A DNA stretch of 37,625 nucleotides, taken from an uncultured Sediminibacterium sp. (GTDB taxonomy: Bacteria > Bacteroidota > Bacteroidia > Chitinophagales > Chitinophagaceae). The translations under genes were made by a program, and so were the position numbers. Under the pieces are notes generated by a model, which saw only the letters and a list, made by a program, of their open reading frames with translations, searched no databases and was not told where the DNA came from. The stretch lies in contig NZ_CAMLMJ010000030.1 in assembly GCF_946481145.1 (NCBI RefSeq), positions 1 to 37,625 of the forward strand. Reading direction: 5' to 3'. Shown here piece after piece: positions 7,969 through 17,495 of the stretch (its first letter is position 1; each line of letters opens with the position of its first letter).

Positions 7969-9024
7969 ATGCAGGTAACCGAAAACCTTTTACAGCGTTT
8001 TTATGATCAACAGTGTTCAGCCGAAGAGGCAGACACTGTTGTATCATACCTGCGGAATAATCCCGAAGTAGTAGAACAATGGTTGGGACCCGACTGGCAA
8101 CAGGCAGGCAAGGATATTCCCATTCCTGTTGCTTATAGGAATGAATTATGGAAGCGGGTAAAAGCGTCAGTGGAAATAGAAAAACCGATAAGAAGCATAC
8201 GGGTAAAACAATATATTTCTGTAGCCGCAGCGTTTATTTTATTACTCTGTAGCTGGATGTTTTTTACTACTGACAAAAATACGGATAAGACTACGGCACA
8301 ATTGGTTCAGTTGCAGCAGGAAAAACCAGTATTTAGAACCAATACCACCAATGCCCCTATTAATATTAATATGCCCGATGGTTCTACGGCAGTACTTGAT
8401 CCGGGATCTGTGATAAAATATGCGAAAGGGTTTAAAGGAAAAGAACGAAAAATAATACTGAGTGGCAGCGGCTTTTTTGAAGTGAGCAAAAACCCGAATC
8501 GCCCGTTCATTGTAGTATCGGGTGATATAACCACCACTGCATTGGGCACATCTTTCCGTGTAACAGAAAATGCTGAAAACGTTACCGTAAAATTATATAC
8601 TGGTAAGGTTGTGGTAAATAAAATCGGGTCACACAAAAACTGGAGCGGCCCTGTTTATTTATTACCAGGAACCGCTATGACATACTCCATTAAACAAATG
8701 CGTACAACGGTTGCAGGATTTGTGCCTGAAAAATCTTTACTGGTAGCAGCAAAAAAACATGGATTAATAAAAAAGAAAACAACAGAAATAACAACAGAAC
8801 TGGTTTTTGATAATGCACCACTAGCAGATGTATTGAAAGCAATAGAGCAGCGTTATGGTGTTATCATTAAATACGATGAAACAGTTATTGACAATCATTA
8901 TTTCACCGGAAAAGTTTTGCCAACCGATGCAGCCGAAACACTGCTGCATGTAATTGGAAATATGAACGGATTAACGATTAAAGAAAATGGAAGTAACCAT
9001 TTTCAGTTAACTAAAAAGCAATAG
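7969..9024 (+). CDS. FecR-family anti-sigma factor
   Basis: This 351-aa inner-membrane anti-sigma factor has a cytoplasmic N-terminal region (residues 1-80), one membrane segment (about 82-99, YISVAAAFILLLCSWMFF), a periplasmic FecR domain (about 128-217, including MPDGSTAVLDPGSVIKY and GSGFFEVSKNPNRPF), and a C-terminal DUF4974/STN-like domain (about 276-349, LVFDNAPLADVLKAIEQRYG). It should hold the adjacent ECF sigma factor until the TonB-dependent receptor signals through its periplasmic domain. The sigma gene is 73 bp upstream and susC follows 76 bp downstream. The domain order is standard for Bacteroidota FecR proteins and the whole protein appears intact. Confidence 0.93.
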   Translation: MQVTENLLQRFYDQQCSAEEADTVVSYLRNNPEVVEQWLGPDWQQAGKDIPIPVAYRNELWKRVKASVEIEKPIRSIRVKQYISVAAAFILLLCSWMFFTTDKNTDKTTAQLVQLQQEKPVFRTNTTNAPININMPDGSTAVLDPGSVIKYAKGFKGKERKIILSGSGFFEVSKNPNRPFIVVSGDITTTALGTSFRVTENAENVTVKLYTGKVVVNKIGSHKNWSGPVYLLPGTAMTYSIKQMRTTVAGFVPEKSLLVAAKKHGLIKKKTTEITTELVFDNAPLADVLKAIEQRYGVIIKYDETVIDNHYFTGKVLPTDAAETLLHVIGNMNGLTIKENGSNHFQLTKKQ

Positions 9025-9100
9025 ATAACATATAAACAAGGCATTAACACATGGACAACCATGTGCTGGAATCTTTTTGCAATAACCGAAACAAAATAAA

Positions 9101-12100
9101 ATGAGAAAGCTGAAACAGACCAAGCAACTGTTGTCTTTTTTGATGCTGATGGTAATTTCCATTGCACAATTAAATGCACAGTCTACAGCAGCCGACGTAA
9201 CGGGCTCTGTGTTAACTGAAAAGGGAGAAGTATTACAAGGCGTTACTATTGTAGCCAGAAAACAAGGCGCACCAGCTAATGAATTAGTAACAGCAACAAC
9301 AAATGAAAAAGGTGTTTTTGTTTTCAAACAGCTACAGGTTGGTAGCCGCTATAACTTTAGTTTTTCTTTTGTTGGTTATGAGGATGGAACACAGAATGGG
9401 TTTGTAGTAAAACAACAGGCACAAACCAATTCCATACTGATTAGATTGAAAGAAAAAAATAGCCGTCTTGATGAAGTGGTGGTAACGGCCCTTGGAATTA
9501 AGCGCCAGGAGAAGGCATTGGGTTATGCGGCCCAAACCATTAAAGAGAATGATGTAAATGATGCCCGTTCGAATAACTGGGTTGGCTCTTTGTCTGGCAA
9601 GGTTGCTGGTCTGAGTCTTATATCTCCGGGCTCTGGTCCATTGAATTCTGTACGTGTATCACTACGTGGTGATGCGTCCATGAATCCGGAAGGAAACAAT
9701 GCGCTGATCGTATTAGACGGCGTTCCTATGAACAGCGGTCTTACTTCATCGGGTGTGAGTAATGCTTATGGAGCAGGATCTGGTAATGATGTTCCAATTG
9801 ATTTTGGGAACGGAATTTCAGACATTAACCCGGATGATATCGAAAGTATAACCGTGCTAAAAGGCCCGGGCGCAACAGCGTTGTATGGTAGTCGCGCAGC
9901 CAACGGTGCATTATTGATTACTACTAAGTCTGGCGCAAGAAAAGACAAGGGAATCGGCGTAACCGTAAATACCAATGTAAGTTTTAATACGGTATTACGC
10001 TGGCCAGATTACCAGTATGAATATGGTCAGGGAACAGGAAAGGCACTTAATTCAAGCGGACAGAAATATTATTCCTATGGTGCTTCTGCTGATGGAGCCA
10101 GTACCGGCGGAACCAGCAGTGCATATGGACCAAGGTTTGATGGACAGAGTTATTTCCAGTACGATCCAACAGTGGAGGGTCAATCGCCGACGAGGGTTCC
10201 ATGGAGACCATATACCAATAATATTAAAGGATTCTGGAGAACGGGTTCAACCATCACTAATAATATTGCCCTCGAAGGTGGTGGAGAAAATGGCTCTGTA
10301 CGTGCTTCACTGACCCATTCTAAAAATGAATGGATCATGCCAAACACAGGCTATCAGCGTATCACAGCAGCGCTGAGTGTAAACCAGAAAATATCTGAGA
10401 AGCTCCGTATTACTTCAAAAATTAATTATACCAATAAACAAAGCGATAACCTGCCGGCAACAGGTTATAATAACCAGTCGATTTCTTATTTCATGATATT
10501 CCAGAATCCAAATGTGGATCTCGCCTGGTATAGACCAATCTGGAAAAAAGGGCAAACACAAATTGATCAGGTGCATCCTTTCAGCTCATTCATCGACAAC
10601 CCTTACCTGATTGCTTATGAAATGACCAACGCAGTAAAAAGCAATATGATGGTAGGTAATATTGCTGCTACTTATGAGTTCTCTAAAAAATTAGATTTCA
10701 TGGTGCGTTCTGGTGTTAGCATGACGAATGAAGAACGCGAACAAAAACGTCCATATAGCACTGCTAACTTCCAGAGAGGATATTATAAGCAACAAACCAT
10801 TTTAGATTATGAGATTAATACAGATGTTTTATTGTCTTATAAAAACAAAATCGGATCAAATATCAACATCACTGCATCAGCAGGTGCCAATGCAATGAGT
10901 CGCTCATATAAACGTGTGGATGGTACTGTTGAAGGATTGGTTACACCGGCTGTTTACAAATTGAGCAATGGTGTTAGTAATCCACTGATGACAAATGTTA
11001 ACAGCAACAAGAAAGTGAACAGTGTTTATGGAACAGCATCGTTCGCATACAAAAACAAATTTTTTGTTGATGTAACCGGAAGAAATGATTGGTCCAGTAC
11101 ATTGCCACTGCAGAACAATTCCTTCTTTTATCCATCTATAAATACAAGTATCATATTGAGCGATGTATTTCAACTCCCGAAAAAAATATCTTTTGCCAAA
11201 CTGCGATTCTCTGTGGCACAGGTGGGTAATGATACCGATCCTTATAAAACAAGCAAGTATTATGGCATGAGTGATTTCCCTAGTTCTGCCTCTGTTCCAA
11301 CTATATTGCATAATGTAAACTTCAAACCGGAAATTTCTACCAACTATGAAGCTGGTTTAGATATTCGATTGTTTAAAAACAGACTGAACCTGGATCTTAC
11401 CGTATACAGCAACCTTACAAAGAATCAGATCCTGGATGTACCTCTTGATCCTACAACCGGATATTCAAGAGCAGTGTTGAATGCAGGAGCTGTTCGTAAC
11501 CAGGGTATTGAAGTGGTGATAAATGCCAACCCGATAAAAACAAAAAACTTTAGCTGGAACACAATTCTTACCTGGTCTAAAAACCAGAACAGGGTAATGG
11601 AACTGGCTGAAGGTATGGATGGAAAACAGGATATTGGCTACGGAGGTAATGCAACTATTCAGGCAAGGGTAGGCGGAACAACTGGCGATATTTATGGGTT
11701 TGGATTTGCCCGTTCACCACAAGGAAAAATCATTTACAACAGTGCAGGTCTACCTGTGCGTCCTGCAGAAATTCAATATATAGGTACTGCTTATGCCGAC
11801 TGGAAAGGTGGAATACGTAACGAAGTCACTTATAAGGCATTTCGTTTCAGTGTATTGTTTGATGGACAACTGGGAGGAAAAATATATTCTCAAACACACC
11901 ATAAAATGACCGAGCAGGGTAAACTAAAGCATACACTGCGTGGAAGAGAAGAGAACTTTATTATTGGTGATGGCGTAGTGGAAAACCCGGATAAATCTTA
12001 TTCACCTAATACAACCAAAGTATTACCGGTTGATTATTATGTTGAATATTACCGCAGGGCAAATGTTGAATCAAACACATTTGATGCATCATTTATAAAA

Positions 12101-12331
12101 CTTAGAGAAGCAAGACTTGAATATAGTTTGCCAAAGCGATTATTGGCCAAAACATTGTTTAAGCAGGTAACATTGGCTTTATATGGTCGCGACCTGCTGC
12201 TGATAACAAGCTTCCCAATTTTCGATCCGGAAACAGCAGCCCTCAATGGTTCTACCATATTGCCGGGTGTTGAAATGGGTCAACTACCGTCGAGCAGAAC
12301 ATTTGGTGCAAATATTACCATTAAGTTTTAA
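9101..12331 (+). CDS. SusC/RagA-family TonB-dependent outer-membrane receptor
   Basis: This is a 1076-aa outer-membrane beta-barrel transporter. After a signal peptide (ending at about LNAQ, residue 27) comes a carboxypeptidase-regulatory-like domain (about 31-110), the SusC-type TonB-box region (LDEVVVTALGIKRQEKALGY, about 124-143), a plug domain (about 155-270, with NALIVLDGVPMNSG and GPGATALYGSRAANGALLIT) and the barrel, ending in the typical terminal aromatic strand (NITIKF). It pairs with the SusD lipoprotein encoded 48 bp downstream, which acts as its lid in this family. There is no separate N-terminal STN signalling domain before the regulatory-like domain, so how it contacts FecR is unclear. 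The substrate cannot be read from sequence. The downstream phosphoesterase suggests a phosphorylated nutrient, which is inference. Confidence 0.94.
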   Translation: MRKLKQTKQLLSFLMLMVISIAQLNAQSTAADVTGSVLTEKGEVLQGVTIVARKQGAPANELVTATTNEKGVFVFKQLQVGSRYNFSFSFVGYEDGTQNGFVVKQQAQTNSILIRLKEKNSRLDEVVVTALGIKRQEKALGYAAQTIKENDVNDARSNNWVGSLSGKVAGLSLISPGSGPLNSVRVSLRGDASMNPEGNNALIVLDGVPMNSGLTSSGVSNAYGAGSGNDVPIDFGNGISDINPDDIESITVLKGPGATALYGSRAANGALLITTKSGARKDKGIGVTVNTNVSFNTVLRWPDYQYEYGQGTGKALNSSGQKYYSYGASADGASTGGTSSAYGPRFDGQSYFQYDPTVEGQSPTRVPWRPYTNNIKGFWRTGSTITNNIALEGGGENGSVRASLTHSKNEWIMPNTGYQRITAALSVNQKISEKLRITSKINYTNKQSDNLPATGYNNQSISYFMIFQNPNVDLAWYRPIWKKGQTQIDQVHPFSSFIDNPYLIAYEMTNAVKSNMMVGNIAATYEFSKKLDFMVRSGVSMTNEEREQKRPYSTANFQRGYYKQQTILDYEINTDVLLSYKNKIGSNINITASAGANAMSRSYKRVDGTVEGLVTPAVYKLSNGVSNPLMTNVNSNKKVNSVYGTASFAYKNKFFVDVTGRNDWSSTLPLQNNSFFYPSINTSIILSDVFQLPKKISFAKLRFSVAQVGNDTDPYKTSKYYGMSDFPSSASVPTILHNVNFKPEISTNYEAGLDIRLFKNRLNLDLTVYSNLTKNQILDVPLDPTTGYSRAVLNAGAVRNQGIEVVINANPIKTKNFSWNTILTWSKNQNRVMELAEGMDGKQDIGYGGNATIQARVGGTTGDIYGFGFARSPQGKIIYNSAGLPVRPAEIQYIGTAYADWKGGIRNEVTYKAFRFSVLFDGQLGGKIYSQTHHKMTEQGKLKHTLRGREENFIIGDGVVENPDKSYSPNTTKVLPVDYYVEYYRRANVESNTFDASFIKLREARLEYSLPKRLLAKTLFKQVTLALYGRDLLLITSFPIFDPETAALNGSTILPGVEMGQLPSSRTFGANITIKF

Positions 12332-12379
12332 AACTGATAATAAAGAAACCGAGTGTGAAAATCAACTAAAAGATAAAAG

Positions 12380-13819
12380 ATGAAACAGCATAAACTATAT
12401 ACTTTTTTTCTGCTTGCATCAACACTGTTATTCAGTGCATGCGATAAAGATTTTGCAGAGGTAAATACAGATCCGAATAGGATCGATAAAATAAGTCCGG
12501 GTACTTTATTAAACCCGATTATTTATGAGGTATCTGCATTTAATGCAAGAAGAGCCGATGATTTTACGTTTAACCTGATGCAGGTTGCTTTACCATTTCC
12601 AAGTGCATCTGGTGGTGTACACCGTTATGATATTGCAGAAAATGCGGGTAGTTCTACCTGGACAACCTACTATCGTTGGTTAACCAATGTGAAGGAAATG
12701 TATAACGCAGCGGTTGACTTGAATGACCCAAACTATACGGCGATTGCGCTTACATTAAATGCATGGATCTATGCTAACCTCACCGATTGTTTTGGGGATG
12801 TACCTATGACAGAAGCAGCAAGGGGCGATGAAGGTATTCTGCGTCCGGTATTTGATAGTCAGAAAGATATTTATACTAAGATTATTGGTGACCTGGATTC
12901 TGCGAATATCCTTTTTGTTACTTCAAGGGCGATGAATTTCGGAACAGAAATTTTGTATGCGAATAATGTAACTAACTGGAAACGTTTTTGTAATTCATTG
13001 CAAATGCGTTTGTTGTTGCGCGTATCGAAAAGAACAGAGCTCAATGCTATGGCCAAACTTCGTGCGATGATCGACAACCCGACTAAATATCCGGTGTTTA
13101 CCAGCAATGATCAGGCGGCTGTATTAAAAGTAAGCGGATTGGTACCGAATGTATCTCCCTGGGGTAGGGCCATTGATTTTACTACATTCAGGGCAATGGG
13201 AAAATTTTTCCTTGATCAGTTGAACAACCTCAGCGATCCGCGTCGTGATAAATTTTCAACTACTGCGAGGCCTTCAACTGGTACAGGTAACCTGGGTTAT
13301 ATGGGTATACCAAGCGGATATACAGGTGGCGAATCTCAGTTTAATTATATTCCATCCAACTTAAATATTGCACTGGTAACTGCACCAATGATTTGTGTAT
13401 TGATGCCTTATGCTGAAGTAGAATTTATTAAATCTGAAGTAGAGTTGGCGTTCAACAATTTAACTGCATCTAAAGCAGCTTATGAAAAAGGCGTGAAAGC
13501 TTCTGTCGAACAATGGGGTGCTGTAATGCCATCAACCTATTTTAATAATACGGCGGCTGCTTTTAACGGAACACAGGAGCGAATCATGTTACAGAAATAT
13601 ATTGCTTTGTTTTTTGTGGATCATCAGCAATGGTTTGAATACAGAAGAACCGGGTTCCCCGTTTTACCAACAGCCGATGGAATGGTGAACAACAAAAAGG
13701 TACCTGTGCGCTATATGTATCCGATCAATGTGCGTTCAACAAATACAGAGAACTATACTAAAGCAGCACAAGCCATGGGCGGAGATAACTTCAACGCCAA
13801 AGGCTGGTGGGAAAAGTAA
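12380..13819 (+). CDS. SusD/RagB-family nutrient-binding lipoprotein
   Basis: This 479-aa surface lipoprotein has a lipobox LFSAC with lipidation at Cys21. The early segment (DFAEVNTDPNRIDKISPGTL, about residues 25-44) and the TPR-like helices that follow resemble the SusD-like_2 subgroup (SusD/RagB nutrient-binding outer-membrane lipoprotein) rather than the classic starch SusD. It binds substrate and caps the barrel of the SusC partner, whose gene ends 48 bp upstream, so the two are cotranscribed. A family C palindrome begins 7 bp after the stop codon and may attenuate read-through into the phosphoesterase gene. The family call is secure; the ligand is unknown. Confidence 0.92.
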   Translation: MKQHKLYTFFLLASTLLFSACDKDFAEVNTDPNRIDKISPGTLLNPIIYEVSAFNARRADDFTFNLMQVALPFPSASGGVHRYDIAENAGSSTWTTYYRWLTNVKEMYNAAVDLNDPNYTAIALTLNAWIYANLTDCFGDVPMTEAARGDEGILRPVFDSQKDIYTKIIGDLDSANILFVTSRAMNFGTEILYANNVTNWKRFCNSLQMRLLLRVSKRTELNAMAKLRAMIDNPTKYPVFTSNDQAAVLKVSGLVPNVSPWGRAIDFTTFRAMGKFFLDQLNNLSDPRRDKFSTTARPSTGTGNLGYMGIPSGYTGGESQFNYIPSNLNIALVTAPMICVLMPYAEVEFIKSEVELAFNNLTASKAAYEKGVKASVEQWGAVMPSTYFNNTAAAFNGTQERIMLQKYIALFFVDHQQWFEYRRTGFPVLPTADGMVNNKKVPVRYMYPINVRSTNTENYTKAAQAMGGDNFNAKGWWEK

Positions 13820-13825
13820 TTATCC

Positions 13826-13934
13826 TTTCTGTGTCATTCTGTGTCCCCAGTGGCAATAAATAACTATTAATCATTTCAGTAGTTATATTAGTAGCCGTTA
13901 ATTGCCACTGAGGGCCAGAAGAGCACTGAATAAA
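13826..13934. repeat. Dispersed palindrome, family C (copy C1)
   Basis: The arms 13826-13857 and 13901-13934 are imperfect inverted repeats sharing words such as CAGTGGCAAT and ATTGCCACTGAGGGC, separated by a 43-nt AT-rich loop. Related copies lie at 15423-15525 and 27751-27827, with a half-copy near 31340-31360. The right arm runs up to 10 bp before the phosphoesterase start and could confuse gene callers, because a TTG within it opens that frame. Confidence 0.8.
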
Positions 13935-13943
13935 ATATATTTT

Positions 13944-15410
13944 ATGCAAAGAAGATCATTCTTAAAAAATTTCAGTTTAGCAACCATTGTATTGGGTGCA
14001 CCTGCAATTAGTAGTGCAACCACTAATGCAAAGCAAAGAACCGTATCGGGTAAAGTGCATAGTAATGGAAAAGGTATTGCAAATGTTGCGGTAACGGATG
14101 GTTATACTGTAGTTAATACAGACACACAGGGTAATTATAATATAGATGTTCATAACAATGCAGAGTTTGTATATATCAGTACACCTGCAGGATATACATT
14201 CAACCAGCAAAACCATATTGCCTGGTTTTACCAAACATTAGCGGCAGACCAATTAAATGCCAAAGCAGATTTTTCTCTTGAAAAATTATCGGTAGATGAT
14301 AACAGACACCAGTTTGTGGTTTGGGCCGATACGCAAATGATTTCACAGGCAGACTGCGATCAACTGAAGGCGACTGCTGTTCCCGATTTAAAGGCACTTG
14401 TAGCTTCTTATCCGAAAGACAGTCTTTTTCATGGTATTGGATGTGGTGACCTTGTTTGGGATAAATTTCAGTTCTTCAAAGATTATAAAGAAGCCATTGC
14501 TGCAACCGGAGTAACTTTCTTCAATGTAATCGGCAACCATGATATGGATCTGGACGCACGCACCGACGACTTCTCATCCAAAACCTTCAAACAGCAATTC
14601 GGTCCAACGTATTATTCTTACAATCGCGGACAGGTACACTATGTAGTGTTGGATGATGTGTTCTTTGTAGGCACTGCAAAAAAATACATTGGTTATATCA
14701 CTGAAAACCAGTTGCAGTGGCTTGAGCAGGATTTGAAGCTGGTTAAACCAGGAACAACAGTAGTATTAAGTGTACATATTCCTACAAATACCGGTGCTGC
14801 CAGAAGGGCCAAGAAAGAGGAAGAAATGGGGGGAACCGTTACCAACAGAAAGCAGTTATATAAAATACTGGCACCGTATAAAGTGCATATCATGTCGGGC
14901 CATACCCATTTTAATGAAGCATGGGAAGAAAACAATATCATGGAACATAACCACGGTACAGTTTGCGGTGCCTGGTGGACCGGCCCAATCTGTGGCGACG
15001 GAACACCGATGGGTTATGGTGTATATGAAGTAAATGGGAATGATATACAGTGGTATTATAAATCAACCGGAAAAGATAAAAACCACCAGCTAAGGATTTA
15101 TGAAAAGGGAAGACTAAAAGATGCACCGGAAGAAATTGTTGTCAATGTCTGGAACTGGGATACTAAGTGGAAGGTAGAATGGTGGGAAGATGGTGTTGCT
15201 AAAGGAAAGATGGAGCAACGTGTAGCCAGAGATCCGTGGGCGATTGAATTGTATGCTGGTCCTTCATTACCATCCAAGCATCCGTTTGTTGAACCCACGC
15301 TGGCGGACCATTTATTTTTTGCTAAGCCATCAGCGAATGCAAAGGAGGTAACGGTAAAAGCGACAGATCGTTTTGGTAAAGTGTACAGCGAAACAATTCG
15401 TCTGGTATAG
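13944..15410 (+). CDS. Tat-exported calcineurin-like metallophosphoesterase
   Basis: This 488-aa exported phosphoesterase starts at ATG 13944. An upstream TTG at 13902 in frame lies inside a repeat and is unlikely. The N-terminus MQRRSFLKNF, then a hydrophobic stretch, is a twin-arginine signal. Domain order: a beta-sandwich like MetallophosN (about 32-112), a calcineurin-type core (about 122-340) and a MetallophosC-like C-terminal domain (about 365-485). Metal-site motifs are Asp129-x-Gln131, Asp169 (GDL), GNHD 197-200, His278 (SVHIP) and GHTH 319-322. The first motif is usually DxH, so Gln131 is a substitution, possibly normal for this subfamily. Its place behind susCD suggests it removes phosphate from whatever the SusCD pair handles. 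The exact substrate is unknown. Confidence 0.88.
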   Translation: MQRRSFLKNFSLATIVLGAPAISSATTNAKQRTVSGKVHSNGKGIANVAVTDGYTVVNTDTQGNYNIDVHNNAEFVYISTPAGYTFNQQNHIAWFYQTLAADQLNAKADFSLEKLSVDDNRHQFVVWADTQMISQADCDQLKATAVPDLKALVASYPKDSLFHGIGCGDLVWDKFQFFKDYKEAIAATGVTFFNVIGNHDMDLDARTDDFSSKTFKQQFGPTYYSYNRGQVHYVVLDDVFFVGTAKKYIGYITENQLQWLEQDLKLVKPGTTVVLSVHIPTNTGAARRAKKEEEMGGTVTNRKQLYKILAPYKVHIMSGHTHFNEAWEENNIMEHNHGTVCGAWWTGPICGDGTPMGYGVYEVNGNDIQWYYKSTGKDKNHQLRIYEKGRLKDAPEEIVVNVWNWDTKWKVEWWEDGVAKGKMEQRVARDPWAIELYAGPSLPSKHPFVEPTLADHLFFAKPSANAKEVTVKATDRFGKVYSETIRLV

Positions 15411-15422
15411 TTAAGCGTCTTC

Positions 15423-15525
15423 TTTCAGTGGTTTTCTGTGCCCTTGTGGCAATACATAACAATTCTACATTCGGTAGTTATAAATTAAAAATTGATTGCC
15501 ACAGAGGGCACAGAAAACCACTGAA
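15423..15525. repeat. Dispersed palindrome, family C (copy C2)
   Basis: The arms 15423-15453 and 15495-15525 are complementary over about 29 of 31 positions (words TTCAGTGGTTTTCTGTGCCC and ATTGCCACAGAGGGCACAG). The 41-nt loop is AT-rich. It begins 12 bp after the phosphoesterase stop and ends one base before the terminator stem shared with rho. Together with C1 it brackets the phosphoesterase gene. Confidence 0.88.
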
Positions 15526-15526
15526 T

Positions 15527-15564
15527 AAAAAAGCGGTAAACATTTTCCTGTTTACCGCTTTTTT
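15527..15564. terminator. Bidirectional terminator between the phosphoesterase gene and rho
   Basis: A perfect 15-bp stem (AAAAAAGCGGTAAAC at 15527-15541 and its complement at 15550-15564) has an 8-nt loop. The A-run on one side and T-run on the other let it work for both converging genes. Confidence 0.93.
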
Positions 15565-15591
15565 AATTTTGACTTTTTACTTTTGAATTTC

Positions 15592-17169
15592 TTACCTGTT
15601 CATTGAAGCGAGGAACTCTTCATTGTCTTTTGTTCCTCTCATGCGCTTGAGTAATTCATTCATAGATTCTTCGGTGTTCATATCGTTGATGTATAGACGA
15701 AGAATATTCATGCGTTGTAAAACTTCTTTATCCAGTAAGAGGTCATCCCTACGTGTAGAAGAACCAACCAGGTCAATAGCAGGGAATATGCGTTTGTTGG
15801 CCAGACGACGATCAAGTAATAGTTCCATATTACCGGTACCCTTGAATTCTTCAAAGATCACTTCATCCATTTTACTACCTGTTTCAATGAGGGCAGTTGC
15901 CAGGATGGTGAGTGAGCCACCGTGTTCAATTTTACGGGCAGCACCAAAGAACTGTTTTGGTTTTTGCATGGCATTAGCTTCCACACCACCACTTAATACT
16001 TTACCACTGGCAGGTGCAACAGTGTTATGCGCACGGGCCAGACGGGTAATAGAATCGAGGAGGATGACTACATCATGACCACATTCAACCAGTCTTTTTG
16101 CCTTCTGTAAAGCAATGGTAGAAACCTTAACGTGTTTTTCTGCGGGCTCATCGAAGGTAGAAGCAATAACTTCTGCCTTAACGCTGCGCTCCATATCAGT
16201 AACCTCTTCCGGACGCTCATCAATCAATACCACCATAAGGTAACATTCGGGGTGGTTGGCGGCAATGGCATTGGCCACTTCTTTCAGCAACATGGTTTTA
16301 CCCACTTTAGGTTGCGCCACAATCAATCCACGCTGTCCTTTACCTATTGGTGTGAACAGGTCCATGATACGGGTACTGTAATTATTTGCGGTAGTAAAGA
16401 GGTTCAGTTTTTCATAAGGGAACAAAGGGGTAAGGTAGTCGAATGGAACGCGGTCGCGTACTTCATCCGGACGTTTACCATTGATATGATCCACTTTAAG
16501 GAGCGCGAAATATTTTTCACCTTCTTTTGGCGGACGAACAGCGCCCTGAACGGTATCACCTGTTTTTAAGCCGAATAATTTTATTTGAGAAGGAGAAACA
16601 TACACATCATCTGGAGATGATAAATAGTTGTAATCAGAAGAACGGAGGAAGCCATAACCATCGGGCATCATTTCCAGTACACCTTCACCGAGGATAACCC
16701 CTTCAAACTCAATATTAAAATTAGGTTCCTTTTTGTGCGGGCGCTGTGGTTGCTGGGAAGGAGCTTCGGCTGGTAAGCTGTTTTCCGGCGCCTGACTAGT
16801 TTCAGCTTCAGTGGCCTGCTCATTTGCTTCTGCGGGAGTATTATCTTCCGTAGCGGCCTGTACAGGTTTTTCGTTCCTGCTGGTTTTTTTAACCGGACCA
16901 CGTTTAGGCGCAGCTTTTTCAGGAGCCTCTTGCATTACTTCCGCTTCTTCTGTGCCGTTGGCGGTTTTAACGGTAACCGGCTTGCGGGCGCGGGCTGTCT
17001 TTTTCTTAGGATCGTCTTTCGACTCACTGGCCTGAACAGCCTGGTTATCGAGGATCTTGTAGATAAGACCCTGTTTGTCGAGCTTTTTGGCTCCCGTAAT
17101 CTTTAATTGCTCAGCAATGTCAAGAAGCTCGGGCAGCAACATGTCGTTTAATTGCAGAATATCGTACAT
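15592..17169 (-). CDS. rho: Transcription termination factor Rho
   Basis: Rho is the hexameric RNA-dependent ATPase that releases transcripts at factor-dependent terminators. This 525-aa protein is longer than the E. coli enzyme (419 aa). The Rho_N helical domain is at residues 3-45. An Ala/Glu/Pro/Lys-rich low-complexity insert runs from about 46 to 150. The cold-shock-like RNA-binding domain is at about 156-228 ([16 protein letters not shown]). The ATPase core carries the P-loop AQPKVGKT (285-292) and Walker B VVILLD (367-372), with the conserved [12 protein letters not shown] region (371-382). Disordered inserts at this place are known in several bacterial Rho proteins. The gene faces the phosphoesterase tail to tail across a shared terminator. 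Rho autoregulates in other bacteria; its leader here (17170 onward) shows no recognisable motif. Confidence 0.97.
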   Translation of the reverse strand: MYDILQLNDMLLPELLDIAEQLKITGAKKLDKQGLIYKILDNQAVQASESKDDPKKKTARARKPVTVKTANGTEEAEVMQEAPEKAAPKRGPVKKTSRNEKPVQAATEDNTPAEANEQATEAETSQAPENSLPAEAPSQQPQRPHKKEPNFNIEFEGVILGEGVLEMMPDGYGFLRSSDYNYLSSPDDVYVSPSQIKLFGLKTGDTVQGAVRPPKEGEKYFALLKVDHINGKRPDEVRDRVPFDYLTPLFPYEKLNLFTTANNYSTRIMDLFTPIGKGQRGLIVAQPKVGKTMLLKEVANAIAANHPECYLMVVLIDERPEEVTDMERSVKAEVIASTFDEPAEKHVKVSTIALQKAKRLVECGHDVVILLDSITRLARAHNTVAPASGKVLSGGVEANAMQKPKQFFGAARKIEHGGSLTILATALIETGSKMDEVIFEEFKGTGNMELLLDRRLANKRIFPAIDLVGSSTRRDDLLLDKEVLQRMNILRLYINDMNTEESMNELLKRMRGTKDNEEFLASMNR

Positions 17170-17382
17170 AAAAACTATTGATAGAAAAAATTCAAATTGT
17201 CATCGTTCAAAATCCAGTCTAAGGGAATTGCAGGCTCAGATCGGAAAAACTTTTGGGTATTGTTATTGATTTGGAAGAGGATAAACTGATGCGTCGAGCG
17301 CTAATTGAAGGACTAAATCAGCTTGGTTTCCGATGCAATGTTAAGGAAAAAAATTAAAAACAAAAGAAAAATTGGGGCTTGT
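17170..17382. other. Spacer upstream of rho with a short open frame
   Basis: This stretch should hold the rho promoter and leader, but I see no good TAnnTTTG match on the minus strand. On the plus strand a short frame from TTG 17253 to the stop at 17357 reads LLGIVIDLEEDKLMRRALIE and continues to a GFRCNVKEKN end (34 aa). It has a protein-like composition but no clear ribosome-binding site and no match I recognise. It could be a gene remnant or chance. Confidence 0.3.
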
Positions 17383-17495
17383 GCCATTAGCTCTTAGCTA
17401 TAAGCCAGTTGTTTATGTTTGTTTTATCTTATAAATAACAAACTTATCTCATGCCGAACGATAAGCTAAAGGCTAAAAGCCAACTGCTAATAGCC
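17383..17495. repeat. Dispersed palindrome, family E (copy E1)
   Basis: The imperfect inverted arms 17383-17411 and 17469-17495 share words such as TTAGCTATAAGCCAGTTG and GGCTAAAAGCCAACTGC. The right arm abuts the stop codon of the PAS-protein gene (minus strand). Related copies built from TAGC words lie at 20189-20265. Confidence 0.65.

Noticed and set aside
13902..13943. TTG start extending the phosphoesterase
   Set aside because: The extension comes from repeat C1, and ATG 13944 gives a proper twin-arginine signal.
15592..17169. Plus-strand frames inside rho (for example 15623-16078)
   Set aside because: They are shadows of the strongly conserved rho gene on the minus strand.
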